The position numbers were made by a program, and so were the translations under genes. The notes beneath the pieces are model-generated. The model ran no database searches. It saw only the letters and a program-made list of their open reading frames with translations, and was not told where the DNA came from. Of a stretch of DNA of 64,000 nucleotides, positions 22,001 to 36,800 are shown piece by piece (the stretch's first letter is position 1; each line of letters starts with the position of its first letter). The stretch is from Stachybotrys elegans. Lineage: Eukaryota; Ascomycota; Sordariomycetes; Hypocreales; Stachybotryaceae. The stretch lies in assembly GCA_020746835.1 (NCBI GenBank), contig JAGPNK010000009.1:806001-870000 (forward strand), written 5' to 3'.

Positions 22001-24018
22001 TATGGCGAGCGTGGCATCGAAGTTGTCAACGATATGTACTCTCATCCCTTCGATGTGGTGCCTGTTCTGCTGGCTCGAATGAAGCAGAAGGATGAGGAGT
22101 GGCGTTTCTCACAGGTATGTCCACTTCCCTTATTTCAACAGCAGAGAAGAAGAAGACTGTGCTAATTGTTTTGTAGCGCGAGTGGGAGAAGGTCTGGCAT
22201 GCACAGACGGAGAACATGCACCTCAAAAGTCTGGACCACATGGGCATTCTCGTCAAGTCGACTGACAAGAAGAATCTCACAGCCAAGCATTTGGTTGACG
22301 TGATTAAAACCAAGCACGAGGAGCAGCGTCGCGAAAGGGCCCTCAAGGGCAAGGCGCCACAGCACCAGTTCATATGGGACTTTGGCGACAAAGATCTTAT
22401 TCTGGATCTCCTCCGCCTAGTGATGCTATACAGCATGCACAACGGCCAACACAGCAGCCAGGAAAAGGAGCGCATTCTCGAGTTTTTCGAGTCCTTCATC
22501 CCTGCATTCTTTGATCTTCCAGAAGACTTTATTCAGGATCGATTACCCAAGATGCAGCCCGAGTCTGGTGAAGAGGATATTGAGGACCAGACACCTGCGG
22601 AGCTCACCAACGGTCGCAGCCGCCGCAACGGGAAGAAAGCAGATCTGCTTAGGGGGGTTCTGGATCCCGGACGCAATGGCAGCAAACCCAGGGGCCAAAA
22701 AGAAGATAGCGCCGCCTCGGGAAGCAAGGAAACGACCCCGGACGTTGTCTCCAACGAAGAGGATATGCCAGATGCGCCCGAGGACACCGGCGACGTTTCC
22801 AACGAGCGGTGGATGCCCAGCATTCCCAAGCCCGTGGTTGTTGGCGAGGATGATTCGCTCATCAACGCTGATGGCGAGCTCAAAGCTGATGGGTTCTTCA
22901 GCCGTCCTTGGTACAACTTTTTCTGCAACCAGACATTGTTCGTCTTCCTCAGCATCTATGAGGTCGTCTACCGTCGTATGAATGAGATCAAGGGCAGCGG
23001 CCAGGGCGTTTCGACCGAGATTGAGCGTCTGAACAAACCCAAGCCTGCCAGAGACATTGGTTTTACGGAGAATCATATGACATTCTTCGAGCCCCACGAC
23101 GACCCCTCCACATTTTGGCCAAAGACCCTTGAGCTGATCGAGGATTACATCACCGGCGAAGTCGACGAGAACCGTTACCAGGACGTCTTGAGACACTACT
23201 ATCTTAAAAATGGTTGGAAACTCTACACCATCCAGGACCTGCTGAAGACGCTGTGCCGATTGGCCCTCACGTGCAGCAGCACCGATGTCAAGGAGAAGAC
23301 TCCAGATCTGATCCATCAGTACCTAGTCAGCCGCGAGAAGGACGAAACTAGCTACCAGACGGAGATCAGCGCACGGAAGTTTGCCGAGAAATGCGTCAAA
23401 GACGGGGACATCTTTGTTGTTTGCTGGGTAAGTCGATGGCTCCTATTATATGAAACATATACTGACCCTTCCCTCCAGTTCCCCCAGAAAGCAGAAGCTA
23501 CCGTCCGCTGGCTCCAGCGAGATGAAACAACCTTCTACATGGATGAGATGCAGCTACGCGAGCGCTGGCAGTACTACATCTCTTCGTTCATTAGGGTTGA
23601 ACCTACTGAGGGCGTACCACGATCGAAGCTCCAGAAGGTTGTCCTAACGCGCAATCTTCCCTCAGGTGATGCTGACTCGGATGACGACAACATCCCCAAG
23701 CCGCTGGCCTATAAGGAGGACTTGACTATCAGCATCTGCCTAAAGAGCTCCAAGATGGTGTGGGGGCCGGGGACTTCGGAGTACTTCATCTACGACCAGT
23801 CTCCCAAGTCGAAGGAGCAGCGCGAGCGTCGAGAGAAGTTTACAAAGGCTCTCAGCAACTTCCGAGAGAGCAAGCTCATCGAGAAGATGGTTCACAACCC
23901 TGCATGGACGAAGGACATGAGCCCCGAGGAAGTGCAGGAGCAGAACAGAAACTTCCGCCAATGGATGGACGAAGGGATCCCCCTGCCCAACACGAGCGAT
24001 GATGTGGAAATGGAGTAA
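19029..24018 (+). CDS. SIN3: SIN3 transcriptional corepressor scaffold
   Basis: Five exons (19029-19664, 20130-20230, 20287-22114, 22177-23427, 23479-24018) encode 1451 aa. Residues 1-212 are disordered, Gly/Pro/Gln-rich, with an Arg-Glu-Asp run. PAH1 starts at about 213 ([20 protein letters not shown]) and continues through [17 protein letters not shown]2 lies at about 422-490 and PAH3 at about 610-672. The histone-deacetylase interaction region follows at about 694-790 ([12 protein letters not shown] to [19 protein letters not shown]). The conserved Sin3 C-terminal region comes after that. SIN3 has no DNA-binding or catalytic activity; it tethers Rpd3-type deacetylases to DNA-bound factors through the PAH domains. 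Intron 1 is unusually long (465 nt). Intron 4 is 51 nt and free of stops, so its retention would only insert 17 residues. Confidence 0.95.
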
Positions 24019-24899
24019 GCCTTGCTGGGCGCATGATAGGGACTTGGATGGATTTAAACTGGAGAAAGGGGGTTCAGGATGGAAATGATGAGGATATCCC
24101 GGATCATCAATGAGCGTCTCCCTTTTTTCCCTCTTTTGTTTTCCTCTCTTACTTTCCTCTCTCTGCACTCTCTGCGTATTTGTTTGCTGCGTTTTTGCCC
24201 TTTATTCTTTTCCTTCATGCTTAATCGTTTCCCATAACGGAGCACAGCCTCGACTGGTGCAATCCGATGCGCTTCTTTGTTTTCTCTTGTTCCTGGTCTA
24301 TTTTATTACTCTCTTCTTTCCCCCCTTTAGCCCTTTTAAGTGTCGCGCTGTGTGCGCTTCCAGCGAGAGCTCGAATGCATCAGGAGAAATGGTCTGGATC
24401 TGGGTTGCGAGAAAACTTGCCCTCCCCTCTGTTACATGTAGTATACCGAATTAACCGAAACATGAGAAGTTCATTATTGCATAGTAAATACCTAGCACAT
24501 TCAATGTTATCTCCTGCACATCCCCTCGTGAAGCATGTACATGGCAGAGTCGTGGAGATTTTTAGCTCGTGGGATAGATTGATTGTTTAGAGTAATTTAT
24601 TTGATTAAAAATGACGTAGTCTATATATGGCTCTAAAGATAATCCACGATTGATTAGATCGTCTCATGCATGGATGTGCTCTGTACTAGGAAATGGCCAA
24701 CGGGTCCTATGCCGTGGCTGGATATAGCTTCGCTTCATTCTGTCGTCATTTCATTCTCCTCAATAACGGCCGAATCTCTCCCCAGAATAACCAAAAAGGT
24801 GATGATCAAAAGCCGGGGTATGTTCTTGGTGAATCCTGAGAGGACAGCAGCAGCTGTCCGCAAGCCGGAACTTGATAGATCGGCTATGAGCGCCTAAAT
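24019..24899. other. Convergent intergenic region, SIN3 / ERG10
   Basis: 881 bp holding two 3' UTRs. The first part is T/C-rich on the plus strand. No gene is seen. Confidence 0.55.
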
Positions 24900-26257
<1,358 letters not shown>

Positions 26258-28858
26258 GTTGGGCAGCTAAAGTCTGTGTATGTGGAGTGGAAGATCTTTG
26301 GAGTTGAAGGAAAGTAATAAGGTGTCGAGTGCTGAGGAGAAGCGAATTGATACGAGAGCAGCAGGAGGTATTAATAGGAGAGGAGATTCAAGTCGAGGAC
26401 GAGACTAACAAGAGCCGTCTTATTTATGTGGTGATGAGAATCGGCGATTATTATTATACCTCAGGTGCGGTGCCATGGCGGGGTGAAGGAAGAGGGGCAG
26501 GCAGGAACAGGGTCTTCTTGCAAGCTCGTGCCCTGACCTGGAAGGGAGGCGAAGATGGGAAGGTAGGGATGACAGGGGTGGGTGCTAGGGGTGGTAGGGA
26601 TGAATGGGTACCGCAATGAACTGATGGCTGCAGAGAAGAAGAAGCGGCGTTCCTTGATCTGGATTAGTGTTGCTGCCGCTCTTGCTGCCGCCCGGTGAAG
26701 TACCGATACCTTCACGCAAATTCATACCAATGGCGCTGGGTTTCCTTCCGACTGGCTTCGGCCGGACCATTTGTTACGGAGATACGGACGGCAGAGACGA
26801 GAGGAAAGGAGGCTATGGTAGGATCGCAGCTAAGCTGGTAATCAGCACCAATGCTGTTAGCATCTGCTAGCTGTGACAAAAATACAACATTAGATGCCTA
26901 TTACTTGTAGGGCACAACTAGCGCGGACTCTAACAAACACATTGTGTCTGACGATGGCGTTGGTGGGCAAAAGGAATCCTTGGAATGACGTCCAGTAATA
27001 AGCAGCCCATGCCGTTTCTCACATCATTCTGCCTGCCATCTCCGAGAGAAACGACGGGGCCAAGTGACAAGTCAAGGCTGATGCACGGCTGTCTGAATCC
27101 TGCGCTAGCCCGGTATCCGATCAGTCAGTCTTGTAGAGTCCTCAATGCTTTGTTACCGTGGGAGAGGTGAAAGGTTATCACATAGGAAGCCAATCTGGCC
27201 ACCTTTGAGACCCAGCTTCCTTGATCAACTTCTCGGACCTTGTATTCGGGGCGACTCCATTCAGATGTTTGCAATCATGGTGTGGAGAAGCTTGCATATA
27301 TCCCAGCCAGACAAAGAGATCACTGGGACATCCCGATAACTCATCCAGGCCCGAAACCTTGTAGAAGACCAGCTTCTCCACGACCGTAACATACCACCTA
27401 TAGTCAATGTATCGGACAAGGCCCAGGTAGCGTGATCGGAGCTATGAGAAATAATGCCGAACAATAGCTGACCAATCCTTAAAGCGGCGGCACCTACAGA
27501 CTTCCAGGTGCTGGAAAACGGCGGATTTCCAGATGGGTATGACATGATGCAGAACAGCGGGCTGGATGCAGCTTACATCATCACGTCCCAACCTACCCTT
27601 TCTCAAGAGGTCAGTTGGAGTGGATTTGACCCTCCAACCACGAGGCCGGCCGGGGCCCCAAGTTCTTGGAGATTGTCCGTTGTCCGGCAGGATCTTACCG
27701 ATTGGGAACCCGGATGCAAGTCTTAGGTAGGATCGATAAGGCGGCTTGGGCGGGATGCTTCGTTGCGTGTTTTTTCATGACTCCCGCTCCCGAGTGTGGT
27801 TTGGGAAAGTCTCCGGAGGGAGGGGAAGTCCGATCCTTTGCTTGTCCGCAACGGTGTGATTGAGTGTAGGCGATGTGCCAATGCAATGGACAGCCACATC
27901 GTGTCATGTTTCTGCACAGATACCGAGTAGCAGAATGGGTAGGGCGAATCGAATCACCAACATGATCCACCGTGGCTCAGAGAAATATTGCAGGAATATG
28001 CCGGTAGTAGCAGCAACTTACCCGTCTCCAATGCCCCTCAAATAGGTCACCAGACACGCTACCGTTAGCAGAGGAGCCGTCTGGCCTGGAGGCTTTGAAA
28101 CGGCCATCACAAAAGCCGCAAAAGTGGGCTGGATGGCAAGTCCCTGCAGGCAGCATATCGTAACCCAAGTCCAAATATCCGTCAGGCTGACAGGATATGC
28201 ACTCATGGATCTTCAATGACCGACGAGGACTGCTGGGATGGACCGATTTGTTCCGGCCTAACAGGCGTATCGAACTGCCCAGGGCAACAGTCAGTCCTCT
28301 TTGCTCAATTGCACAAGTGCCCAACTGCCGCCGGCAACAGCAGGGGAGCGGTCAGTGTTGATAAGTAGAGGTACCGCGCTCAGCTCCGCACCATAGATCA
28401 CATAAATATTGGACGTGTCTCATGTCTTGCGTTGCCGACGACAGAGGCGGCAAAGACAAAAATCAATCTCATGACGAATCATGGTTTCGCGACAAGAAAA
28501 TCCCTCCAACACTCGTCATCTTCAGAAAAGCGCATGACGAGTGGTTTCGACGATGGCGGGGACAATCGACAGCGTGAATGTGTCGTTATGAGCCTCGTCC
28601 ATGGTGGTGTTGGTAGTGGTGGATCCTTGGCTCCAAATTGGCATGCTAAGGTCCAAAGGCGGTGGGATGCTCCAGGACGCTCACGTGACCTACAGCTCCG
28701 GCAGAATTCTAGAAATCTGTAGTCGCGAAAAGCTATGATATCGCGATCGCTTGGTGTGCCTGACAAGGACGTTAATACGCGACAATTGACGAGACTGCCG
28801 AAGCGCATCTCTCACCTTGCATCCAGTAGTAGCGGCCGTCGAGCCACTTGTCACAACC
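26258..28858. other. 2.6-kb divergent intergenic region, ERG10 / SNU114
   Basis: Both promoters should lie here. I find no convincing gene. A minus-strand frame at 28018-28206 reads like a short hydrophobic segment and ends on a GTAAGT donor, but no partner exon is apparent; it is treated as a weak candidate only. Confidence 0.5.
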
Positions 28859-31800
28859 ATGGATGATCTTTACGACGAGTGAGTTCTTGTCACATTAATG
28901 TCATCACAACAATGGAAGGCTTATCTTCGTTTCTAGGTTCGGCAACTTCATCGGCGAGGATGCTGGGTCTGAGGAGGCGTCAGAGGTCGGTGTGCAGGCA
29001 GGCGACTACGCCTACGATGATGAGCCCGAAGAGGCGACTCGCGAGCCAGGCCAGGAGCTCATGGAGCTAGATGGTGCGTCGGAAACATCCCCACGTCGCC
29101 CTGGACTTAATCTGATTGTGCTTTCCAGATGGCCCCTCCAATGCGGTTATTCTTCACGAAGACAAGCAGTACTACCCAACTGCCGAGCAAGTATACGGCG
29201 CCGAGGTCGAGACTCGAGTAGAGGAGGAGGATGCCCAGCCTCTTACCGAACCCATCATTGCGCCAGTAGAACAAAAGAAGTTCAACATCGAGGAGGCCGA
29301 CCTTCCGCCTGTCTTTTTCGACCGAGAGTTCATGACGGATTTGATGAACTTCCCCGACCAGATTCGAAATGTCGCCTTTGCTGGTCACTTGCACCATGGA
29401 AAGACGGCCTTCATGGACATGTTGGTCCTCGAGACCCACGATATCGCCGAGAGGCTTGATAAGCGAGTTGGCCGAAGGCGGGACGAGCAGTTGCGATATA
29501 CCGATATACACATTCTAGAGAGAGAGCGCGGACTCTCCGTCAAGGCGGCGCCCATGAGTCTCGTGTTGCAGAGCACCAAGGGCAAGTCGCACCTGGTCAA
29601 CCTCATCGACACGCCTGGTCACGTCAATTTTGTTGATGAGATTGCTGCGGCGGCGCGCTTGGTCGATGGCATATGCCTCGTCGTGGATGTGGTTGAGGGT
29701 GTTCAGGTCAATACTGAGCAGATCATTAGGCACGCGGTGCTTGAAGATATCCCCATGACGCTCATTGTCAACAAGATGGATCGCTTGATCCTGGAGCTGA
29801 AGCTCCCCCCGAAAGACGCATACTTCAAGCTTAAGCATGTCGTTGAGGAGGTGAACTCTGTTATTACCAAGACGTCACCCGCGACAGCGACATCGAAGCG
29901 TCTGAGCCCTGAGAAGGGCAACGTGCTCTTTGCCTGCACCGACTTTGGTTGGTGCTTTAGTCTGCCCTCATTCGCCAAGATGTACACGGAAACCTATGGC
30001 GATATCAATGCCGACGATTTTGCCAAGCGGCTGTGGGGTGATGTGTACTACAACCCGAAGAAGCGAACCTTTACCAGGAAACCAATCGAGGAGGGAGCTG
30101 CCAGATCCTTCAATCACTTCGTTCTGGAGCCCATCTATAAGCTCTTCACCCATGCCATTAGCGACAGCCCCGAGGACCTGAAGCCTGTGCTGGCCAGCCT
30201 TGGGATAGAACTCAAGCCATCCCAATACAAGGCTGATGCGCCAGTGATACTGAAGCTGGTATGCGAGCAATTCTTCGGTCCGTGTACCGCCTTTGTCGAC
30301 ATGATTGTACGCCACATCCCAACCCCGACGGAGACGGCGCATCGGTTGTTGGAAAAGTACTACACTGGACCGCTGGACAGCTCGGTCGCAGAATCGATGA
30401 AGGGCTGCGACCAGGATGGCCCTCTTGTTGTCCATGTCACCAAGCTCTTTAACACGTCCGATGCAAAGAGTTTCTACTCCTTTGGCCGTGTAATGAGCGG
30501 CACGGCTCGCCCGGGCATGCAAGTCCGTGTGCTGGGTGAAGGGTACTCTCTGGATGACGAAGAAGACATGGCCAAGGCAGACATCTCTGAGGTCTTCATC
30601 GCCGAGACGAGATACAACATTCCCACAGACGGCGTCCCTGCAGGCAACCTCGTATTGCTCAGCGGTGTCGATAACTCTATTGTCAAGTCAGCCACAATCA
30701 TACCGATGCAGCTGCCAAACGACGAAGATGCTTACATCTTCCGGCCCGTCACACACTTCACTGAGTCTGTCTTGAAGGTGGCTGTCGAACCCATTAACCC
30801 ATCCGAGCTGCCCAAGATGCTTGATGGTCTAAGAAAGATCAAGAAGTCGTACCCCCTTATTAACACAAAGGTGGAAGAGTCCGGCGAGCACATAGTTCTC
30901 GGAACTGGAGAGTTGTATATGGACTGCGTCCTCCACGATCTTCGACGTCTTTACGCGGATATGGACATCAAGGTGTCTGACCCGGTCACGCGGTTCTGCG
31001 AGACTGTCATTGAGACATCAGCGACCAAATGCTACGCCATCACTCCGAACAAGAAGAACAAGATTACAATGGTTGCAGAGCAGTTGGATAAAGGCATAGC
31101 CACGGACATCGAATCCGGTGCTGTCAAGATTCGTGATCCGGTTCGTAAAACAGCCAAGTTCTTTGAAGAAAAGTACGGCTGGGACAAGCTGGCGGCTCGC
31201 AGCATTTGGGCGTTTGGTCCGGAAGAAGCAGGACCGAACATTCTGCAGGATGATACCCTGCCCACAGAGGTGAATAAATCCGCACAAATCCCTGGCATTT
31301 CTAAAAGGGTGTTCGAGAAACTGACATTCAGCGATAGGTTGACAAGAAGCTACTGGGCACTGTAAGAGAGTCGATACGTCAAGGCTTCAGCTGGGCCACT
31401 CGTGAAGGGCCTCTGTGCGAAGAGCGTACGTAGCCTTCCTTTCTACTGGGCAATCACATGGCTAACATGATGGCAGCTATTCGCAATACCAAATTCAAGG
31501 TCACGGATGTCCTGCTTGCAAACGAAGCCATCTTCAGGGGTGGTGGCCAGATTATTCCCACCTCCCGCCGTGCGTGCTACTCATCATTCCTCATGGCTTC
31601 GCCTCGCCTCATGGAGCCGGTTTACTCTGTTTCCGTCACTGGACCTGAAGACTCGTACATGGAGGTGTATAATGTCCTTGCTAGGAGACGAGGACATGTC
31701 CTATCGGATGGGCCTGTGGCAGGAACGCCCCTTTACCGCGTCAACGGCCTGATCCCCGTCATCGACAGTTTCGGCTTCGAGACGGACCTGCGCATTAAGA

Positions 31801-32042
31801 CGCAAGGCAGCTCCATGGTGAGCCTAGTGTTCGACAACTGGAGCATCGTACCGGGCGATCCTCTGGACAGAGAGCAGATCATCCGCCCGCTGCAACCTGC
31901 ATCTGCGCAGGCAACGGCCCGAGACTTTGTCCTCAAGACGAGACGGCGCAAGGGTCTCAGCGAGGATGTCAGCGTCAAGACGTTCCTGGAACCCGAGTTC
32001 TACCAGAGTCTAATGGAGAGTGGAATGCTTGGAGACGTGTAA
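28859..32042 (+). CDS. SNU114: U5 snRNP GTPase Snu114 (EFTUD2)
   Basis: Five exons (28859-28878, 28937-29073, 29129-31269, 31338-31425, 31477-32042) encode 983 aa, like human EFTUD2 (972) and yeast Snu114 (1008). The first exon is only 20 nt. After an acidic N-terminus, the EF-2-like GTPase domain has its P-loop GHLHHGKT at 138-145, DTPGH as G3 and NKMD as G4. Domains II-V of the EF-2 family follow, including [17 protein letters not shown] and RRACYSSFL. Snu114 controls Brr2-driven U4/U6 unwinding and spliceosome disassembly in the nucleus. Splice joints keep family-conserved sequence on both sides, so the model is secure. Confidence 0.97.
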
Positions 32043-33141
32043 AGATGTACAGGTTCAAATACACTCGGGGTACAGGATCAAAGAATGGCCGCAATTGTGG
32101 CAGAAAATATAGCACGGCGATATGGTATTGTTGATATGGGTCATGGTAGTTTCCATCTGACAATAGGCGCATTGTAATCATATTATCCTGAGGGTCAATC
32201 ACATCTGCTATTGTGAAGTTCTCCCGCCAATGCGGATGTGCTTCAGTGTTGGTGAAGACTGCCAAGAGAAGACCTCATCATCACGAATCATCGTCTATTG
32301 CGGGTCGCATAGGCGACCACTTGATTTGCGGACCACCCAGCCTTGTCTGCATGATTATTTCATGTGCAACCGGCAGCCCTAGCATATTGCCACGCCTCGG
32401 CATCGCCCCTATTGACGCCTCCTAATTTCCCATACTGACAAGTCCAACCGACGAGCACCCACATCATTCGACACAACGACCACCTCACACCTGCGTCCTG
32501 GCGCTTACGGAGAGCACGATGCCAGGGGTGAACGGGCTTCTATTGGGCATTATAGAAGGGTAAGACTTGCCGGCCGTGAGTCACCTTCGCGTAAAAGCAC
32601 GGGACTGGAGTACGACCAGGGAGAACATCTCGCAGCTGAGCTCAGGCACCTTTCGACTTGAGGTTCGACATACCATCTTATGTGGGCATGGAATGATTAT
32701 CTTGAGACCGGATATGGTGGGGAAGGATCCTTCTTGTTTCATTAAACGGTTTTCTTGACCCAAAATTACTGCTACTAGATACTTTGAAGATGGCTCTGGG
32801 GGATAGCAGAACTTATACAGCTAGATTTTCCCTTAGCAACAGAGACCTTCCCTTGGCATCATATCTCTGCTCACTCGGGTCCGACTCGTACCCTAGGTGC
32901 CCTTGGCCAGAGCTGGCTGGTTGCAGCCTGCTGGCACTCTGTCTATCGATGACATCCTCACTTGGTCTTGCTGACACGAGCTTCCGCTTTCGGTGACAGA
33001 TCTGACTTGTGTTACCATGCCTCGGCTCGGCGTGTCTCAAGGCAAAGCGATCGTGAATGGGCCTTTTTGCTTCTTGATGTCGTGACATCTAGCTCTGCAC
33101 AGACATATGCCAAGTCGATGGAGGTTGGGGAGCATATGCGC
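32043..33141. other. Convergent intergenic region, SNU114 / CIA2
   Basis: 1.1 kb between convergent stop codons, long for two 3' UTRs. Small open frames occur on both strands with no recognisable product. Confidence 0.5.
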
Positions 33142-33872
33142 TCAGACACATGTTTCGAGCATCTTATCCAGCACATTCCTCAGGGTGTCGTTTTCCAGAG
33201 CAGCTGCTACACGCTCCTTGTCACCGAGCTGCTTGTTCACCTGGTCATCCTGGCTGTGGCTGTTCTCCTTGCAACGCACTTCAATACGATAGTTCGGCGG
33301 CAGGGCCTGCTCCAGGCGCACGCGGACACCAAGTCCGATGACCGTGGCCAGGGAGCAATGAGTAATGGTAGGCGTGATTTCAACAGCCACCTGGACGATC
33401 GTATTCGGACTAGGTACGCCCAGAACTGGAGATGGGGTAATGTGAATGTCAGGTAGATTGATGACTGACAGCTGACCTAGAGAAACAGGGTGCTCAGGGT
33501 CGGAGATGCTGGCAATCAGGTCTGCAGATGTGTCAGTGTGTGTCTGTGGCTCAGTATGATTCTGCAATTCTCCACGTATGGTTGCACCGCACGCGGTTAC
33601 GAGCCCCCAAAATAAATAGATAGGCATAGCATACCGTAAATCTCCTGCTCGTCGATGGGCTCTGCGCCAGAATCATCACTGGCATTCCCGTCCTCAGGCC
33701 AAAACGACTCCTCGTCACAGAAGGGACGTGACAAGTAGGAGGGCTTAGAGAAGATGAGGTCCGAGTACTTGGACTCGGGCCCCTTGCGCGGGCCAAGGAT
33801 CTTCTGCCGCGTGGGCAGCTGAGAGGCGCTGAGGATAGTCGGGTTGGCGTTGTCGAGCGTGGCGGCAGCCAT
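33142..33872 (-). CDS. CIA2: MIP18-family cytosolic Fe-S assembly factor Cia2
   Basis: Two exons (33872-33635, 33521-33142) encode 205 aa; the 113-nt intron splits an Asp codon. The MIP18 (DUF59) domain covers about residues 65-200. It includes EPIDEQEIYDLIASISDPEH, LSVINLPDI, VEITPTITHCSLATVIGLG and RVRLEQALPPNYRIEV. Cys135 is the conserved reactive cysteine of the family. Cia2 works with Cia1 and Mms19 to insert Fe-S clusters into cytosolic and nuclear proteins such as DNA polymerases and helicases. The acidic N-terminal 60 residues are typical of the fungal protein. Confidence 0.95.
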
Positions 33873-36800
33873 GTTGACGATGCGCGTGATGCTGTGATGC
33901 TGTGATGCGACTTGAGGATTCTAGAACCTCAAATAGTGGGGTGGTAGATGAGGTCAGAGTCAGCGCAAGAAATGTGGAATCGCCGGCTCAGCCTGAGTGA
34001 GGCGGCAGTTGATTCAGTGTGCTGGTAATAGGGCCGATGGGAGAGCCGTCGATTGCTGTCGTTGGTATGGAAATGAGGGAATACGAGAGATGATGATCGC
34101 TTCGTGTTGTCTGTTGGTCATTTTTTGACCCCGCCACCTGAGTGTTGCGATAGCGGCGGCGCCACCTTGCTATTACTAACATGGTTGTACTCCGTGGTAG
34201 CAAAATTCCATCTCTCTTCCAGTAGCACCTTCCTCGCCTGCCTGGTTAGTCAGCATGTCAATAAGTTAGTAGCTGAGGATGCTTCGAGTCAATGGACAGG
34301 ACTGACAGAAAGAACTGACACAAACAGCCCACAACAAAGTTCTCTACTGCTTCTTCGATGGGGTAGACCAGAATCGGGCAACTTGCCCATCGTTTCCCCA
34401 CGAGACGGAGACGGACGGGCCATCGAGGATCAGTTTCAAGGAGATTTTCTGAATCCAAGACATGGGGGGTCAAGCCACGACATGCCCGTTTTCCACACAC
34501 CTTCTAGAAGCCCATGGGATCTTTTTCCAAGACGAACTACGCCCGGCAATCAAACGAGATGCAATTGTTACAGTACCATGCAACGCTGCGAGAAAAAGGA
34601 ACGAGGACGTTGTTCGGTGGCAATGCGAACCGAGCAAGCCCATTTCAGCGCAATGCTGGGCGTCTTGCTTTCATCACCGATTCTTCAAGTCAAGATGCAG
34701 ATCGGCACTTTGTTGCGCTACTGGTGTCGGTCGCTCAGCCGCACCGCTGGCATCTGCTTTGCCCTTCAAATGCCGGGTGCCTCGCTACGCCATCTGCATG
34801 CATGCGCACACGAGTGACTTGGGAGCAGGCACCCTTGAGTGGTTCCGAGGGGGGCATACCTTGCGCCATTCATCCAAACGAGCCAAGCAGGATGCACGCA
34901 GCCCACCAGCCCACAATTGGCGGATGGATGGCCAAAGGGTTTTACGTCAATGTAGCGCGTGTGCGATGCGCAAGGAGAACCCCGGAAACCCTTCAGGAAC
35001 GTTTGCAGACATTCCGAATGGCCCCTCCCTCATCGCCGACCTAAGACAAGCCACAGACAAGCTTCGAGCTGCGGAAGACTGCGTTTGTCCCCGACTACCC
35101 ACCGAGGGGGGTGTGGTGGAAGTTCCTGTTTTAACATCACACTACACGGCGACGTCAAGAAATGAGCCCGACACGGTGCCTGGTCGGAGCGTTGGGATGG
35201 CGCTACTGCCTGAACGCTGGGCTGACATTGCCGGTCGGTTCGGCTACCCCCCGGCTCTCTTTTGCATAAACAACGTGGTCCGCCCTACACCTACGTATAT
35301 TCGCAGCCCAAGCAGGCTGATGCCCTGGCTAAACCCTATTCCACAGAGGTGTGATGATGTTGGTGGCGGCGGCGGCGCGTGTGATGTTAAGCGCATTTTT
35401 TTTTTGTCGGTGCCCTGAAGGGTCCCAGTCCATGATCCCCTCGTCGGCAAACTCCGTCAAGATCTATCTTGTACGCGGGATGCGACTGGACTGAAGAGAG
35501 CCCTCCGTTCCAAACGGCCGCCGCCATATTTGCCCCCAAAACCTTAAAACCCCTATCTTATGAGTGGGCAAGCTGAACTGGGCAAATGGGTCAGAATTGA
35601 GAATTCTGTCGGCTTGACCTGCTCGTCCTTTGACATGGGTTGTTGGTTGTGAGCTTCTCCTTCTAGAAGGAGCCCAATGTCTGACCCCCTCGCTGCCGTC
35701 CCCTCTTCCAAGGCTCGTCCCCTGCCTTTTTCGTCTTTACCCAAAGCCCTTGCTCACATCCATCCCGTTATCATGGCAGCGAATTCAGATGATGAATGTA
35801 ATGACATGCGATGACTTGCAATCTTAGCTCCAAGCCAGGGCCATCCATGGCTTCTCGCTTCTAGCGTTCTCCTAGGCAGTGCTAACGGACTCCTTAGATG
35901 TCTCGAAAGGCTGGCCTTGCCACAGATGAACCTCGGCATCTGCAACGACGCTAGGCTGCCTAATCGCACCGACTTGAAGGGCTTACCATACCTAATCTCA
36001 GAGCAGGCAGCACTGCCGACCTGAGTCGAGTCATCTCATCATTAGAGCCTCGTCTTGAAGGACGCAGGATCAACTGGGTGCGCATCGTAACGGCCCGTTT
36101 CCAGCCCGGACCATCGTTCAATACCAGATTGGGTATCCAATAATTAACACTCCAACTATAGGCCGAGGCCACGTCTTGGTGCCGGGACAGTGGCTCGGCA
36201 AGCCACGGCAAGCCTCGACTTGCACAACAGCCCTCTCTAACCTCTTCAACCCAGCTACGTGGTACTAGTGGACAATGCGGTTCCAGCTTTCCCGGGGTCA
36301 GAGGAATGAGTGAGAAAGTAACGGCGTTGGGTGAAGATGCTTTCCTCGGCCCGCTTACTGATTTCCTGGTAGTAGAAGCACTTATTACGCTCAATGGCGT
36401 TGATTAGCATGATGGGAGCTCTATCTCACACGTCCGTACTTGTCAGGCCAGCGGAAGACCCGATGCATAGGTGGTGCCCCAAGCTTTGGGGCTCCTGTAC
36501 CAAGGGTCCAAGGACCGCGGCTCTTGCAAACGGGACATCATGAAAGCGACGAGCTGCCTACCGGCACAGCTACCCATTGGTCTTGGTTATGCCTCAGGGG
36601 AAAGGCATCACAAAGACGATCTGACTCCGCTCTTCCTCTAATTCCGAAATTCCATCTTATGCGGATACGCGGATACAGTGAATGCAGTCTTCAGACCAAA
36701 TCATTAACGACTAGCGCAATGCCGTGGAAGGGGATGGCCAGTGGCTAAAGACAGGGGGAAATGCCGTGAGCAAGGCTTCCTGCACTCGTCTTCGGGTTAA

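Noticed and set aside
34462..35418. 318-aa open frame on the plus strand, overlapping a 237-aa frame (34104-34817)
   Set aside because: Codon choice is random, composition is odd (many Cys, Arg, His), two frames overlap and no domain is visible. Probably chance.
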